Assembly (NCBI RefSeq): GCF_017745275.1
Contig: NZ_JAGHZS010000010.1
Location: forward strand, 434,001-498,000
Length of the DNA: 64,000 nucleotides
Direction of reading: 5' to 3'
Source of the DNA: Chitinophaga sp.
Lineage (GTDB): Bacteria; Bacteroidota; Bacteroidia; Chitinophagales; Chitinophagaceae
In this document: positions 50,087-60,400 of the stretch, piece by piece
How positions within the stretch are numbered: the stretch's first letter is position 1
How the letters are laid out: every line of letters begins with the position of its first letter
The notes under the pieces: model-generated
Database searches by the model: none
What the model saw: the letters and a program-made list of their open reading frames with translations, nothing else
What the model was told of the DNA's origin: nothing
Position numbers and translations under genes: made by a program

Positions 50087-51262
50087 ATGAAAAGGATACT
50101 CTATTTTTTTCCATTAAATCCAGTTGAAAAAAAGGGGGGAAGTCAGACCCGTGCTTTGCACCTGCTGAAGTATTTTAAAGCACGGAACATGAAGGTGGAC
50201 TTTATTACGAAGTCCGTTTGGGGCAAATACACGCCGGAAAGCGTGAAAGCCTTTGAAGACAGCGGTTTGGCGGAAAATATATGGGTCCTGGATCGTAAAC
50301 CTGTGAAAGGCAACCCGGTAAAATATTTCTTCACCTATAAGTTGTGGCATATCCTGTATGAGCGGAAATTGAAGCATGTACCCGGATCTTTTCCTAACCA
50401 TACCACGCTGAACCTGCGCCGGCAATTTGATGCTATCCTGCGCCGGCAGAAATATGACTATATCATTATCAGCTACGCTTACTGGGCGGATTTTATCCGG
50501 GATAATCCATTGGTAGGAGATGCGATGACCATCATCGATACGCATGATCTGCTGGCTTCTCAGCACCAGCATGATGCTGGTTTTGATAAAGGAGCCGCGC
50601 TGGGCGATGAGCTGCGCCGGGTAGGACAGTTTAAACAGGTATGGGCTATTTCACCGGAAGAGACTTATTTCTTCGGACAATTCCTGAAGGAAAAAGTAAA
50701 ACACATTCCGATGATCATGACAGGGCCCGGGCAGGTGAAAGAGTCTACACATAAAGACTTTGACCTTGTGTATGTAGCATCGGACAACCCACATAATCTC
50801 CGTTCTGCCGCCTGGTTTTTTAAAGAAGTATATCCCTTGTTGCCTGCTGATATTAAAATCTGTGTGGTGGGAGTTATTACGGCGCATATCAGCAAAGATT
50901 ATCCCAATGTTACGCTGGTGCCATTTGCCGATAACCTGGATGACTATTACCGCCGGTCGCGGGTGGCGCTTTGCCCAATGCTGACGGGTACAGGTGTGAA
51001 GGTAAAAGTGGTGGAGGCGATGTCGCACGGCTTACCGGTGATTTGTTCAGAACGCGGCCTGGATGGCCTGCCGAATAAAACTAATAATGGCTGCCTTTTA
51101 GCCAATGACCCGCAAACTTTTGCGGCGAATATAAAGCAGGTATTGTCGGATAAAGAATTGTATGAATTGTTGAGCCGCCAGGGACAGACCTATTTTCAAG
51201 AACACTTTTCCGTAGAAAGCGGGTATCAGAAACTGGATAAAGCAATGGGAATTACACGCTAA
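50087..51262 (+). CDS. GT4-type glycosyltransferase
   Basis: The product has 391 residues with GT-B fold. The N-terminal glycine-rich loop VEKKGGSQTRALHLLKYF and the C-terminal donor-binding part (LTGTGVKVKVVEAMSHGLPVICSERGLDGLP) carry the EAMSxGLPV motif of GT4. It transfers a sugar from a nucleotide donor to a surface glycan precursor. The next glycosyltransferase gene follows after 10 bp, so they form an operon. Confidence 0.88.
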   Translation: MKRILYFFPLNPVEKKGGSQTRALHLLKYFKARNMKVDFITKSVWGKYTPESVKAFEDSGLAENIWVLDRKPVKGNPVKYFFTYKLWHILYERKLKHVPGSFPNHTTLNLRRQFDAILRRQKYDYIIISYAYWADFIRDNPLVGDAMTIIDTHDLLASQHQHDAGFDKGAALGDELRRVGQFKQVWAISPEETYFFGQFLKEKVKHIPMIMTGPGQVKESTHKDFDLVYVASDNPHNLRSAAWFFKEVYPLLPADIKICVVGVITAHISKDYPNVTLVPFADNLDDYYRRSRVALCPMLTGTGVKVKVVEAMSHGLPVICSERGLDGLPNKTNNGCLLANDPQTFAANIKQVLSDKELYELLSRQGQTYFQEHFSVESGYQKLDKAMGITR

Positions 51263-51272
51263 AAGCAAATAC

Positions 51273-52403
51273 ATGAAACCGAAGAAAGCATGGTTAATAT
51301 CGTTTAATGGGAAATCTTATGCTGGTGGCGTGGAGCGGGTTGTGTATTACCTGGATGAATATTTGCATAGCCGTGGCATTGAAACAAAGTTGATCGATGA
51401 GGAGTATCTCATTCATCATACCTTGTTTGGCCGGTTGTTTAACCAGCTATTCCGGTACCGGCATTTTAAGAAACGTAAAATGATTTACCTGGCACGTTAT
51501 ACTTCTGCTTTGCTTTGGCTGACACGCAAGCAGGGCCGGGTAGTGATTTCCCAGGGGGAGTCAGTGCCTTTTTTCCCGGCAGATGTGGCTTTTCTGCATG
51601 GCAGTTATCACTGTATGGAAGTCGCTTACGGGAGAACAGCACCAGGACTGAGCCGTATGGCAGCCCTTCAGCAGCGGGCCTGCAAAATGGCTAAATTGGT
51701 AGTGGCCGTAGCGGCACAGGTAAAAGAAGACCTGGTCAACTACTACCATACAGCGGCCGATAAGATAGTGGTATTGAACAATTGTGTGGACACGACTAAG
51801 TTTCACCCATTCGGAAAGAAGGACACCACGAGACGCACCCTCTTATTTGTAGGCAGGATGGAAGGGCCCAAGGGAATGGATGTGTTGCTGAAGCTGGCGC
51901 CGGTCATTGAACAGTCGGCGGAGTGGCAACTGCTGATTGCCTGTAATCACTCTCCTAATAGTGCTGCTTTTAAAGGGCTGGCGCATACCACGGTAAAAGA
52001 AGGTTTGCTAATCGATAACATTGGTCCCGAAGCCTATGGACTGGCCGATATGCTCATATTACCTTCCAGATTTGAAGGGTTTGAACTGGTGGTGATTGAA
52101 GCATTGGCTGCTGGCATACCCGTAATTGGTAACCCCGTAGGTGCCATACAGGAATTGAGCAAACGGCCTTTCCCGGGAGTGTATTTATTACGGGAAAAAG
52201 ACCGCGAGACTCCGGATACGGGCACGCTGGCTTACTTCGACGATATATTAGGTACCTTTAGGTCAACCATAGATCCGGAAACACTGCATCGGAAGGTGGC
52301 AGCTGAATTTGGCATTGAAAGATATTTTGAACAGCTGGACACTATTTTGGGGCCATTGTTCTTTCGTACCAACGAAAAAAACGGTGCGCCATCGGAGCGC
52401 TGA
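51273..52403 (+). CDS. GT4-type glycosyltransferase
   Basis: The product has 376 residues with GT-B fold. It shows GGVERVVYYLDEYL at the N-terminus, the linker VDTTKFHPF, LLFVGRMEGPKGMDVLL, and the donor site LPSRFEGFELVVIEALAAGIPVI. It is cotranscribed with the gene before it. Its last 62 bp overlap the end of the convergent GT2 gene, an unusually long tail-to-tail overlap in which both reading frames are used. Confidence 0.88.
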   Translation: MKPKKAWLISFNGKSYAGGVERVVYYLDEYLHSRGIETKLIDEEYLIHHTLFGRLFNQLFRYRHFKKRKMIYLARYTSALLWLTRKQGRVVISQGESVPFFPADVAFLHGSYHCMEVAYGRTAPGLSRMAALQQRACKMAKLVVAVAAQVKEDLVNYYHTAADKIVVLNNCVDTTKFHPFGKKDTTRRTLLFVGRMEGPKGMDVLLKLAPVIEQSAEWQLLIACNHSPNSAAFKGLAHTTVKEGLLIDNIGPEAYGLADMLILPSRFEGFELVVIEALAAGIPVIGNPVGAIQELSKRPFPGVYLLREKDRETPDTGTLAYFDDILGTFRSTIDPETLHRKVAAEFGIERYFEQLDTILGPLFFRTNEKNGAPSER

Positions 52404-53400
52404 CACGGCTGATGGCAGCGCCGATATTTAAAGCAACAATTCGTTTACGGTAAGCCCTGTACAGTCGTTTGCGGTCCATCGTAAGATCGTGACGGTGTTG
52501 TTGCAGCTGTGCCATAAATATCTGCCAGGCAGCGGCCTGTGATGGTCTGTCTGTTACATAGATGTCCATATAACCACCATATTGCAGTATCCTGGCGTTA
52601 TGGTATGCATAGTAATAATGACGATATTTCTCAAAGATGTTTTTTGACAGCAGAAATTGTTTCATTAATGCATCAGCACTATAAAAGCTGGCAATCTTGC
52701 GGTCATTGATGGGAGCCGAAGTAACGGACTGCTGGGCCGCATCTTTTTCCTGGATAAAATAAGCGTAAAAGGTATCTGCCAGGCAATGAATATGACTGGC
52801 AGCATATACTGCCTCCAGGAAAAAAGGGGAGTCTTCAAAAGTGGCCTGGCGGAACCGGAGCTGGTGGTCTTCAATGAGAGACCGCAGATACAATTTTCCC
52901 CAGGTAGAAGTGTTCAGCTTATCTTTCCGGTGGGTGGCTTCGCTAAAAAAGCTAATAATGTAATCACTGCTGTTAAAGCTGGCAGGCTCATATATCCACG
53001 GCTCTGCCTCTACCAATGTGTCCCCCCGCTGATAAACTTTCCTGAAACCAAAACAAACTATATCTGCAGCATGCGCCTGGGCAGCTTCCACACACCGGGC
53101 TACAGTTTCCGGGTCTATCCAGTCATCACCATCCACAAAGAGCACATAGTCGCCCTGTGCGTGGTCCAGTCCTGTGTTCCTGGCTGGACCAGGACCAGCG
53201 TTGTCCCGGGAAATAATTTTTATCTGCGGATGTTCCTGCCAGGATTGTAATACTTCCAGTGAACGATCGGTAGAACCGTCATTAATAAATATCAGTTCAA
53301 GCCGGGTATATGTTTGCTGTAAGAGTGCTGCTATGCAGCGTGGCAGGTAAGGAGCCAGGTTGTATACAGGAACGATAATAGTGACTAACGGATGCTGCAT
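52342..53400 (-). CDS. Family 2 glycosyltransferase
   Basis: The product has 352 residues. The GT-A domain shows VTIIVPVYNLAPYLPRCIAALLQQ, FINDGSTDRS, ARNTGLDHAQGDYVLFVDGDDWI and later TFEDSPFFLEAVY. The C-terminal part is helical and basic. The type is common among capsule and lipopolysaccharide glycosyltransferases. It overlaps the convergent GT4 gene by 62 bp, and a truncated GT2 lies just upstream on the same strand. Confidence 0.88.
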   Translation of the reverse strand: MQHPLVTIIVPVYNLAPYLPRCIAALLQQTYTRLELIFINDGSTDRSLEVLQSWQEHPQIKIISRDNAGPGPARNTGLDHAQGDYVLFVDGDDWIDPETVARCVEAAQAHAADIVCFGFRKVYQRGDTLVEAEPWIYEPASFNSSDYIISFFSEATHRKDKLNTSTWGKLYLRSLIEDHQLRFRQATFEDSPFFLEAVYAASHIHCLADTFYAYFIQEKDAAQQSVTSAPINDRKIASFYSADALMKQFLLSKNIFEKYRHYYYAYHNARILQYGGYMDIYVTDRPSQAAAWQIFMAQLQQHRHDLTMDRKRLYRAYRKRIVALNIGAAISRVSAPMAHRFFRWYERTMAPK

Positions 53401-53454
53401 TATATTTTTTAGTATATAATTAATAAGGTTAAAAGGATGATAAACAGGATCAGT

Positions 53455-53601
53455 TTAATAATCCTCCACCGATTTAGCCCGCAAATGATAGTTGAACTGC
53501 CAGCCTTCGGGGTTAGATAACCGGGCCAACGGCAGTAAAACACGCCCATCCGGGCAAAATGCAGGTATAAGGATATTTATAGAATGTGATGCTGCTAACA
53601 T
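53455..53601 (-). pseudogene. Truncated family 2 glycosyltransferase
   Basis: Forty-eight codons from ATG 53601 read SINILIPAF, LLPLARLSNPEGWQFNYH, which align with SIDIIIPSF, LLPLIHLPKPNGWRFNYY of the gene at 7579. The upstream ATTATCTTCGCAC box also resembles that gene. The frame then ends. It is a broken paralogue keeping promoter and first 35 residues. Confidence 0.6.
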
Positions 53602-53633
53602 AAGGTGCGAAGATAATAATAATATACTACCGT

Positions 53634-54122
53634 CTAATCTTTCTTCCATACCACTTTCGCTATAGCAGCGCCCCCATTGGTAGGCGTAGTCACCGTATAC
53701 GTAAGCAGGTTATTCTCCAGTGAATACGTACGCACCTGTGTTATCCCTTCCCAATTTGGATAAAAAGCATGTTGAACATGGAATTCAATTACCTGTTTAC
53801 TTTCATCAACGGTATAGGTGCCAAAATGAGAATTGTTTCCACGTACCAACGCTGCATTTTCTTCCGCTGTGGCTTTATCTTTATCATTGGCCAATACCTT
53901 ACTTCGATTGGCTTTTAATATCTGAATTGCGTAGCTGCCTGTATTGGTAAAAATGAGCATGCCAACAGGATGTTCGCCATAAGGCGAAATTTTACTGCCA
54001 TCAGTATGTATATTTTCAACCGAGACCAGCGACCAGGTGCCCCATAACTGCTGCGGGATATGGTCTTGTCCTCGTGCAAAAGAAAGGGACATCGTAAGGA
54101 GGAGCGTTGCTATATATTTCAT
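53634..54122 (-). CDS. Lipocalin-like domain protein, exported
   Basis: The product has 162 residues with a signal peptide. The mature part is the lipocalin-like domain of PF13924 type: LWGTWSLVSVEN, HPVGMLIFTNTGSYAIQIL, GNNSHFGTYTVDESKQVIEFHV and a final strand ITQVRTYSLENNLLTYTVT. Such proteins are found in the periplasm; the ligand is unknown. It is 6 bp after the oxidoreductase gene in a leftward pair. Confidence 0.82.
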   Translation of the reverse strand: MKYIATLLLTMSLSFARGQDHIPQQLWGTWSLVSVENIHTDGSKISPYGEHPVGMLIFTNTGSYAIQILKANRSKVLANDKDKATAEENAALVRGNNSHFGTYTVDESKQVIEFHVQHAFYPNWEGITQVRTYSLENNLLTYTVTTPTNGGAAIAKVVWKKD

Positions 54123-54128
54123 GCTGAA

Positions 54129-54695
54129 TTATTGTTGATGATAACCTACTCTTATAATTTCTCCATTCACCGGGGTGGTAAGGCAGCGTTTATAGGCTGC
54201 TATTAAGTCTGCTTCGTTAATATCTGACGCTTTCGAAGGACTGATCACATTCAGTCTTATTCCCCGGGGCATTTCCTGTGCGGCAGCCATCACAAAGCTA
54301 TTGATGGCTCCGTTGACAAACGCCTTGCCTGATGAGCCTTTGGCAGGAAGCTCACCCATTTTTCCGGATATCAGTGTAATTGAACCATTATCATTCAAAT
54401 GCTTTATGCCGGAAAGTACCAGGTGAATCTGTGGCCATAACTTTTGCTGTATACCTACCATGAAGGAGGCTTTATTGATTTCCGACAGGTGAGTGGTCAT
54501 ACTATCGCCCGCAGTACAAATGATAGCATCAATAGGAGATACCTGTTTGAATAAATTTTCTACAGCGGTGTCTTCGGAGATATCAAACGTAAGCGCCCCG
54601 GTGTTTCTTCCTACGGTGATAACGTCATGCCCATGCAGCGCCGCTGTCATCATTTTGCCAATGGTGCCGCCAGCACCGATCATTAAAATTTTCAT
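54129..54695 (-). CDS. Short-chain dehydrogenase/reductase
   Basis: The ATG at 54693-54695 (MKILMIGAGGTIGKMM) is preferred over an upstream start. The product has 188 residues: Rossmann loop GAGGTIGK, DAIICTAGD at strand 4, ITLISGKMG in the active-site strand, and the C-terminal region. The YxxxK catalytic pair is not conserved in the usual form (KGSSGKAFVNGA stands there), a feature of the short atypical SDRs. It is divergent from the AraC gene, which probably regulates it. Confidence 0.78.
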   Translation of the reverse strand: MKILMIGAGGTIGKMMTAALHGHDVITVGRNTGALTFDISEDTAVENLFKQVSPIDAIICTAGDSMTTHLSEINKASFMVGIQQKLWPQIHLVLSGIKHLNDNGSITLISGKMGELPAKGSSGKAFVNGAINSFVMAAAQEMPRGIRLNVISPSKASDINEADLIAAYKRCLTTPVNGEIIRVGYHQQ

Positions 54696-54781
54696 TTGAT
54701 TCAAATTTGTATTGGCAAAAATATACAAGGTAGATACTGTATTTGTTGTACATTATTGCGCTTATTTTGTATTTTTATAAC

Positions 54782-55627
54782 ATGGGAAGAGGGACTTTAC
54801 ACCAGCAGTATGATATCGAATGGAAGGAATTACAGCATTTCGAAAAGCCGCTTAAACGCAATAATTTCTTTGAGCTGATCTACGTGATGGAGGGGACTGG
54901 CGTGCAGTTTGTCAATAACCACCAGTTTAATTACCGGAAAGGGAATTTATTTTTATTAACTCCGAAGGATAGCTACTCCTTTGATATTGATCAAAAAACC
55001 AGTTTCTTTTTTTTGCGATTTAATGAATCATATATCAGGGAGAAATCAGGCAAGGATCAGGATACGGTGACACACGTAGCGTACATTATACAAAATGCCA
55101 GCCATAGGCCGGGTTGTATCTTAAAAAATAAAACTGATAAGCCGCTGATCCTTTCGCTGGTAAACGCCATCCTTGATGAACAAACGAAACAACAGATCTA
55201 TTATACCCGCATTTCAGAACAGATTATCAGCACCATCATCACTGTTGTGGCCAGGAATATTGCATTAAAACTGCCGAAAAATATAAAGGAAGATACTGGT
55301 GAGCCTATTTTAGAGATATTGAATTATATACAGCTAAATATTTTTGAACCCGGGAAACTTAAAACTGAAAATCTAAGCCGTCATTTTAATATTTCAAACA
55401 ATTATCTCGGCAGGTATTTCAAAAAGCAAACCGGCGAAACATTACAGAGTTATATTACACATTATAAAATCAGGTTAGTAGAAACCAGGTTGCTGCATAG
55501 TGATATGCGCATGAGTGAAATTGCCTATGAGCTGGGGTTTACGGACGAGAGTCATTTAAACCGTATTTTTAAGAAGTATCATAAAATAAGTCCTACGGTG
55601 TTTAAGAAAGCCGGGAAGAAAGTATAA
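54782..55627 (+). CDS. AraC family transcriptional regulator
   Basis: The ATG at 54782 (MGRGTLHQQYDIEW) is preferred over an upstream frame start. The product has 281 residues: an N-terminal cupin-like sensor domain (FELIYVMEGTGVQFVNNHQFNYRKGN) and a C-terminal double helix-turn-helix (LKTENLSRHFNISNNYLGRYFKKQTG, MRMSEIAYELGFTDESHLNRIFKKYHKISPTVFKK). The 86-bp gap to the divergent SDR gene must hold both promoters, so the SDR/lipocalin pair is the likely target. Confidence 0.88.
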   Translation: MGRGTLHQQYDIEWKELQHFEKPLKRNNFFELIYVMEGTGVQFVNNHQFNYRKGNLFLLTPKDSYSFDIDQKTSFFFLRFNESYIREKSGKDQDTVTHVAYIIQNASHRPGCILKNKTDKPLILSLVNAILDEQTKQQIYYTRISEQIISTIITVVARNIALKLPKNIKEDTGEPILEILNYIQLNIFEPGKLKTENLSRHFNISNNYLGRYFKKQTGETLQSYITHYKIRLVETRLLHSDMRMSEIAYELGFTDESHLNRIFKKYHKISPTVFKKAGKKV

Positions 55628-55680
55628 CCTGGTACAAAAGTGTGTGAAGTAGTAATTCATCCTTGAAATGGCAGTGTAAA

Positions 55681-55726
55681 ATAAAAACAGCCGTTGCAGA
55701 CAATCGTCTGCAACGGCTGTTTTTAT
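55681..55726. terminator. Perfect 21-bp bidirectional terminator
   Basis: The arms 55681-55701 and 55706-55726 pair without mismatch around a 4-nt loop, with A-run and T-run at the base. It serves the convergent AraC and SusD genes. Confidence 0.9.
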
Positions 55727-55741
55727 TAATGAGGTATACTG

Positions 55742-57400
55742 CTACCAGCCCGGGTTCTGTGACAAATTACCGGATGGATACAAAGCTATTTGTCCGCTTG
55801 GTATCGGCTGGAAATAATTTTTAGGATCGATGAAAGTACGTTGGGCAGTAGCAGCGGTATAAGGTATAATATAGCCGTCTGCATCCCGTTTTACGGCGCC
55901 GTTGTCGGGAACTTTTGCGCCACGCCAGATATCTTTGTTGCTGGTATTCATGTAGCTGCCTTTGGCCCAGCGCATCAGGTCCTGGAAGCGGAAACCATCG
56001 AATAATAGTTCGGTTCTTCTTTCTCTCCTGATTTCCCAGATGAGCGAAGGTACGGTGGCATCTTTGGCAGGGTCTGTATAGGCGGCGCCGTTTACAGCCA
56101 CCTGTTGTGCGCCTTTGTATTGAAGGGCAGGGATGGCAGCGCGGACGCGGAGCAGGTTAACAGACTTATCGAGATCCGCTTGTGAAAAGCTATATTGACC
56201 GAGATCATCCAGCTCTGCTGTGGCTTCGGCGTAGTTTAACAATATTTCAGCCAGCCAGAAGATAGGCGCGTCCGTATCGTTGTAAGGCGCCAGTATGTTG
56301 GCAACGGCGGGTTGCAGGAACTTTGCAGGGCGATAGCCGGTACTGCTACTGCGGCCATTAACCAGGTTGCCGTTGTAGCACAGGATGGTATCGATGGATT
56401 GCAGCAGTCGTTTGTCCCTGTTCGCGCGGGTATTGGCCAGGTTATCGTCGCCTTTGTAAAGCGGGGATAACTTAATGGGTAATCCATCTGAACAGAGGAA
56501 TGCGTCAATAGCGGATTTGCTGGGCCCTGCCATGGGGGTACTGCTGGTAAGATACCCGATCAGCGAGTGGGTAAGATATCCCGGGAGATATTTTTTATAA
56601 AGCAGTACTTCCTTATTACCGGCAAGGTCCACCGAATTATAGGTGGTGACGTAATCGGCATTGAGCACAGCTCCGCTTGCCATTACTTTTTCGCTGGCAT
56701 CTTTTGAAGCCAGTAGAAATTTGGCAGCGCCGGGAAGTTGCGGGGTATTGTGATATTTGCGCCAGGTTCCTTCGTAGAGGCATATACGTGATTTAAGTGC
56801 CAGGGCAACATTCCGGTTAATGGTGTTGTCCAGGTCTTTTATACGGATATTGGTAGTAGCAAAATCAAGGTCCGCCAGTACACTATCCATTACCACCGTG
56901 CGGGGATCGCGTGATTTATAGATATAGCCGGTATCGCTGATATCCGTGGATCTTCCTATCCAGGGTACATCTCCATAATCTTTTACCCGGTTAAAATAGA
57001 TGAGGGCGCGGAAAAAACGTGCAATGCCCTTCCAGTGATTTTTTGCTTCGTCTGAAATGGGAGCCCGGTCTATTCTTTCCAGCATGATGTTGGCTTTGCG
57101 GACATCGCTAAAGCTCCACGAGGAAGAGCTGGCAGGAACGTTTTGCGTAAATTTCGTGAAAGCGGTGCTGGCCTGGTCATCTGAAAAGGAGGTGAAGTAA
57201 AAATCACCAAAGCTGTTACCATTGCCATAGCCCAGGAAATTTTCATAGAAGGGCCAGTTGTACGACCGGATATTATCTTCCGACCGCCAGAAGGTATTGT
57301 CATCAAACTGGTCAGGGAGACCTTTGTCCACGTATTTTTTACAGCCGGTTCCTGCTACCAAGCAGGTCAATATAACGGAGAAGTATATATGCTTTTTCAT
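55742..57400 (-). CDS. RagB/SusD family nutrient-binding lipoprotein (second pair)
   Basis: The ATG at 57398-57400 gives a lipoprotein signal (MKKHIYFSVILTCLVAGTGC). The product has 552 residues with the SusD pattern: YVDKGLPDQFDDNTFW, ILLNYAEATAELDDLG, IWEIRRERRTELLFDGFRFQDLMRW and the final NYFQPIPSGQIALYPS. It is the surface glycan-binding partner of the SusC encoded 11 bp upstream. No enzyme gene is linked to this pair in the window. Confidence 0.92.
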   Translation of the reverse strand: MKKHIYFSVILTCLVAGTGCKKYVDKGLPDQFDDNTFWRSEDNIRSYNWPFYENFLGYGNGNSFGDFYFTSFSDDQASTAFTKFTQNVPASSSSWSFSDVRKANIMLERIDRAPISDEAKNHWKGIARFFRALIYFNRVKDYGDVPWIGRSTDISDTGYIYKSRDPRTVVMDSVLADLDFATTNIRIKDLDNTINRNVALALKSRICLYEGTWRKYHNTPQLPGAAKFLLASKDASEKVMASGAVLNADYVTTYNSVDLAGNKEVLLYKKYLPGYLTHSLIGYLTSSTPMAGPSKSAIDAFLCSDGLPIKLSPLYKGDDNLANTRANRDKRLLQSIDTILCYNGNLVNGRSSSTGYRPAKFLQPAVANILAPYNDTDAPIFWLAEILLNYAEATAELDDLGQYSFSQADLDKSVNLLRVRAAIPALQYKGAQQVAVNGAAYTDPAKDATVPSLIWEIRRERRTELLFDGFRFQDLMRWAKGSYMNTSNKDIWRGAKVPDNGAVKRDADGYIIPYTAATAQRTFIDPKNYFQPIPSGQIALYPSGNLSQNPGW

Positions 57401-57411
57401 GGGTTGCTGAT

Positions 57412-60400
57412 TTAGAGGGTGACCTGTAATCCGAATGACCAGGTTTTTTGAAATGGCCATGTTCTGCCGAGGATATTTCCTTCGCCGGTAGTGATTTCCG
57501 GATCCAGCGGTACACCTACGTTAGAAATGGTGGCGATATTTTGTGCGCTGCCGTATATGCGTAACCGTTGCAGGTGAATTTGTTTGGTAATATTGGCAGG
57601 GAGGGTATATCCCAGCGTAATATTTTTCAAACGCAGGTAAGCGAGGTTGAGCAGGTACTTCGACTGCGGATAAAAGTTATTTCCACCAGACAGTAAGCCG
57701 GAGATTTTGCCATTGGCATTACCGGGATAAGGTCTTGGGTAGTAGGCGTTGGTATTGGTAGGCGTCCAGTAGTCCAGCTGGTGTTCATACATGATGTCGC
57801 CGGCGCGGTACAGGGGCAGGGTAATGTCGCCCAATCCCCAGTAGTTTACTTTACCTACACCCTGGAACAATACATCAATATCAAATCCTTTATAAGTGCT
57901 GCCCAGGCGGAAACTGTACTGGTAGCGGGGGAGGGAGTTACCAAGCAATTTCAGGTCGCCGTGGTTGCTGCGGGTCACCTTTCCACCATCGATAACGCCG
58001 TTGCCGTCGAGGTCCTTATATTTAACATCACCCGGGCCAAAGGTGAAGTTGCCGTCTGATAATTTCGACTGATCAGGTAGTTTAGTGAGGTCATCATCTT
58101 TCGTAAAATAACGGTCTGTTTCAAAACCCCATATTTCCCCGAGCATTTTTCCTTTATAGTTCAGTGATAATAATTCGGAGGGGTTATTCCATTCTGTAAA
58201 CATGGTTTTGCTATCCCAGAAAGCTACGGAGCCATACACACCCCATTCTTTCGTGAGATTGTAATTGGCATCTATTGCAATTTCATAGCCGCGGGTGCGG
58301 AGTGCGCCATTATTTTCACGGGGAGCCTCTGTACCAAAAGTGGCGGGAACCGCTCTGTTGGTCAGCATATTGTCGGTGCTACGTTGGTACCAGTCTACGG
58401 TAACGCCTATATGATTATTAAACAGGCTGATGTCAGTCCCAATATCGAGGGTACGTACTCTTTCCCAGGTGAGGGATGCTGCTACTGCGCGTGGGGCGTT
58501 TACACCGGAAGCGTAGTTGCCACCATTCATCCAGTTGACCTGGTTATTGGTGGTCATAGCGGGTATGTACCATTTTCCGCCCATGTCCTGGTTGCCAAGG
58601 GTACCGTAAGATGCCCGGATCTTGAGATCCGACAATACTTTTTTAAGCGGGTCCATAAACTTTTCTTCGGTGAGGCGGTATCCTACAGAGGCAGACGGGA
58701 AGAAAGCCCAGCGGTCGGCCAGTGGAAAAGAAGAGGCGCCATCGTATCTGCCATTCAATTCCAGCAGCCATTTATTTTTATAGCTATAGTTGATTCTGCC
58801 AAAAAATCCTGCATAGGCATTGGCAAGATGACCGCCTCCTACGAGCTGGTCGCCGCTGGCCAATGGGATTTCTGCTTTGGTAGGATCCAACGGATTGCGG
58901 CGGTAAGCGCTGAAGTTCAGGGTATCTTCATCTTCCGCATTGATACCGGCAATAAATTTCAGCTGATGATCTGCATTCAGTTGCTTGTCGTAGGTAGCAT
59001 ACAGGTTAAACGTATTCACTTTATAGTTACCGGCTGCGTAGCCTACCACATCCTGGGAGGCGGTAGCAATGTTGGTGAGCGGCATGCCTGCGCTCCAGAA
59101 ATCCCAGGCCATTACTTTACCACCTACTTCGTGACGGGTAATATTATCGCGACCGATGGTATATTCTGCGCGAACGTTTAAGTCTTTTGTCAGCTTCAGG
59201 GTAGCGCCGAGATTTACGCGGGTATAGGCGTCGGTAACGGTGCTGGTATTGGCGTTGGCAAGATATCCCGGTGTGTGATGGAAGTATTTCCCCTGGTAGG
59301 TACCATAAGGGAAATAGGCGCCCCAGCGCCACATGTATTGAAAGTAGGGTTGGTATTGGTAGGGATAATCGTATTCAAAGTTGCGGTACATCATGCGCAG
59401 ATCCATATCCAGCCATTTGGTGACGGAGGCATTGACGCTACCGGTGATGTTATATTTTTTCAGGTTGTCGGGATTCATTTTCAGGATACCTCCGGTATTG
59501 GTGTATCCGCCGGACATATAGTAGGCGATCTTTTCGCTGCCGCCTTGTACGCTGATGTTCTGAATTTGTTGCGGGGAAGATTTCCTGATCAACATATTTT
59601 TCGCGTCCCATACCCTGTAGAAATAAGTGGGGCCGCCATTGGGATCAATTTCAAAATCTTCTCCCGGCACCATTTCAATGCCTTTGCGGTTATTTGCGTA
59701 TTTCTCCTGCCAGTTTTTGATGCCGTCGCGCAACTTGAGCAGCTGCATGCCGAATAGTTCAGGTGAGGTAGTACCTGCACGTACACCGGCGTCGTATAGC
59801 CCGGTGAGTTCTTTTACCGGGTCAGCAAAATTGGGCAGGGAGGTGGGAGAGTTCCAGGCGAAGTTGTTGGAGTAACGCACGCGGGTGGCCATATTACGCA
59901 CACCTGATTTCGTTTTGATCAATACCACTCCAAAGGCGGCACGTGCGCCATAGATAGAAGTAGAGGCGGCATCTTTCAGTACGGAAATGCTTTCGATATC
60001 ATCGGGGTTGATCATGGTAAGGTCGGGCGTTTCCACGTTGTCGACCAGGATGAGCGGGCGTCCACTTCCGTTGACAGAACCGATACCGCGAATATTGATG
60101 GCCGGCGCCTGGGTGAGTCCTCCATTGGAAAAGGTGATGTTAAGGCCGGGTACAATTCCCTGCAGGGCTTTGGACGGATCCGTAATCGGCCGGCTTTGCA
60201 TGGTTTTGGCGACATCCACGGTGGTGACGGCCCCGGTCAGATTGGCTTTTCGTTGGGTGCCATAGCCTACTACCACCAGTTGTTCCAGCGAATGTTCATC
60301 GCTGCTCAGCAGGATCCTGTATTCATTGCTGCCGGTTAATGGAATCGTTTGTGATTTGTAACCTATAAATGTTACATGTAAGGAACTGACGCCTGCTGGT

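Noticed and set aside
58384..59181. Long plus-strand frame inside the second susC (265 codons)
   Set aside because: It lies entirely antisense to a well-supported receptor gene and has no domain, signal or promoter; a codon-bias shadow.
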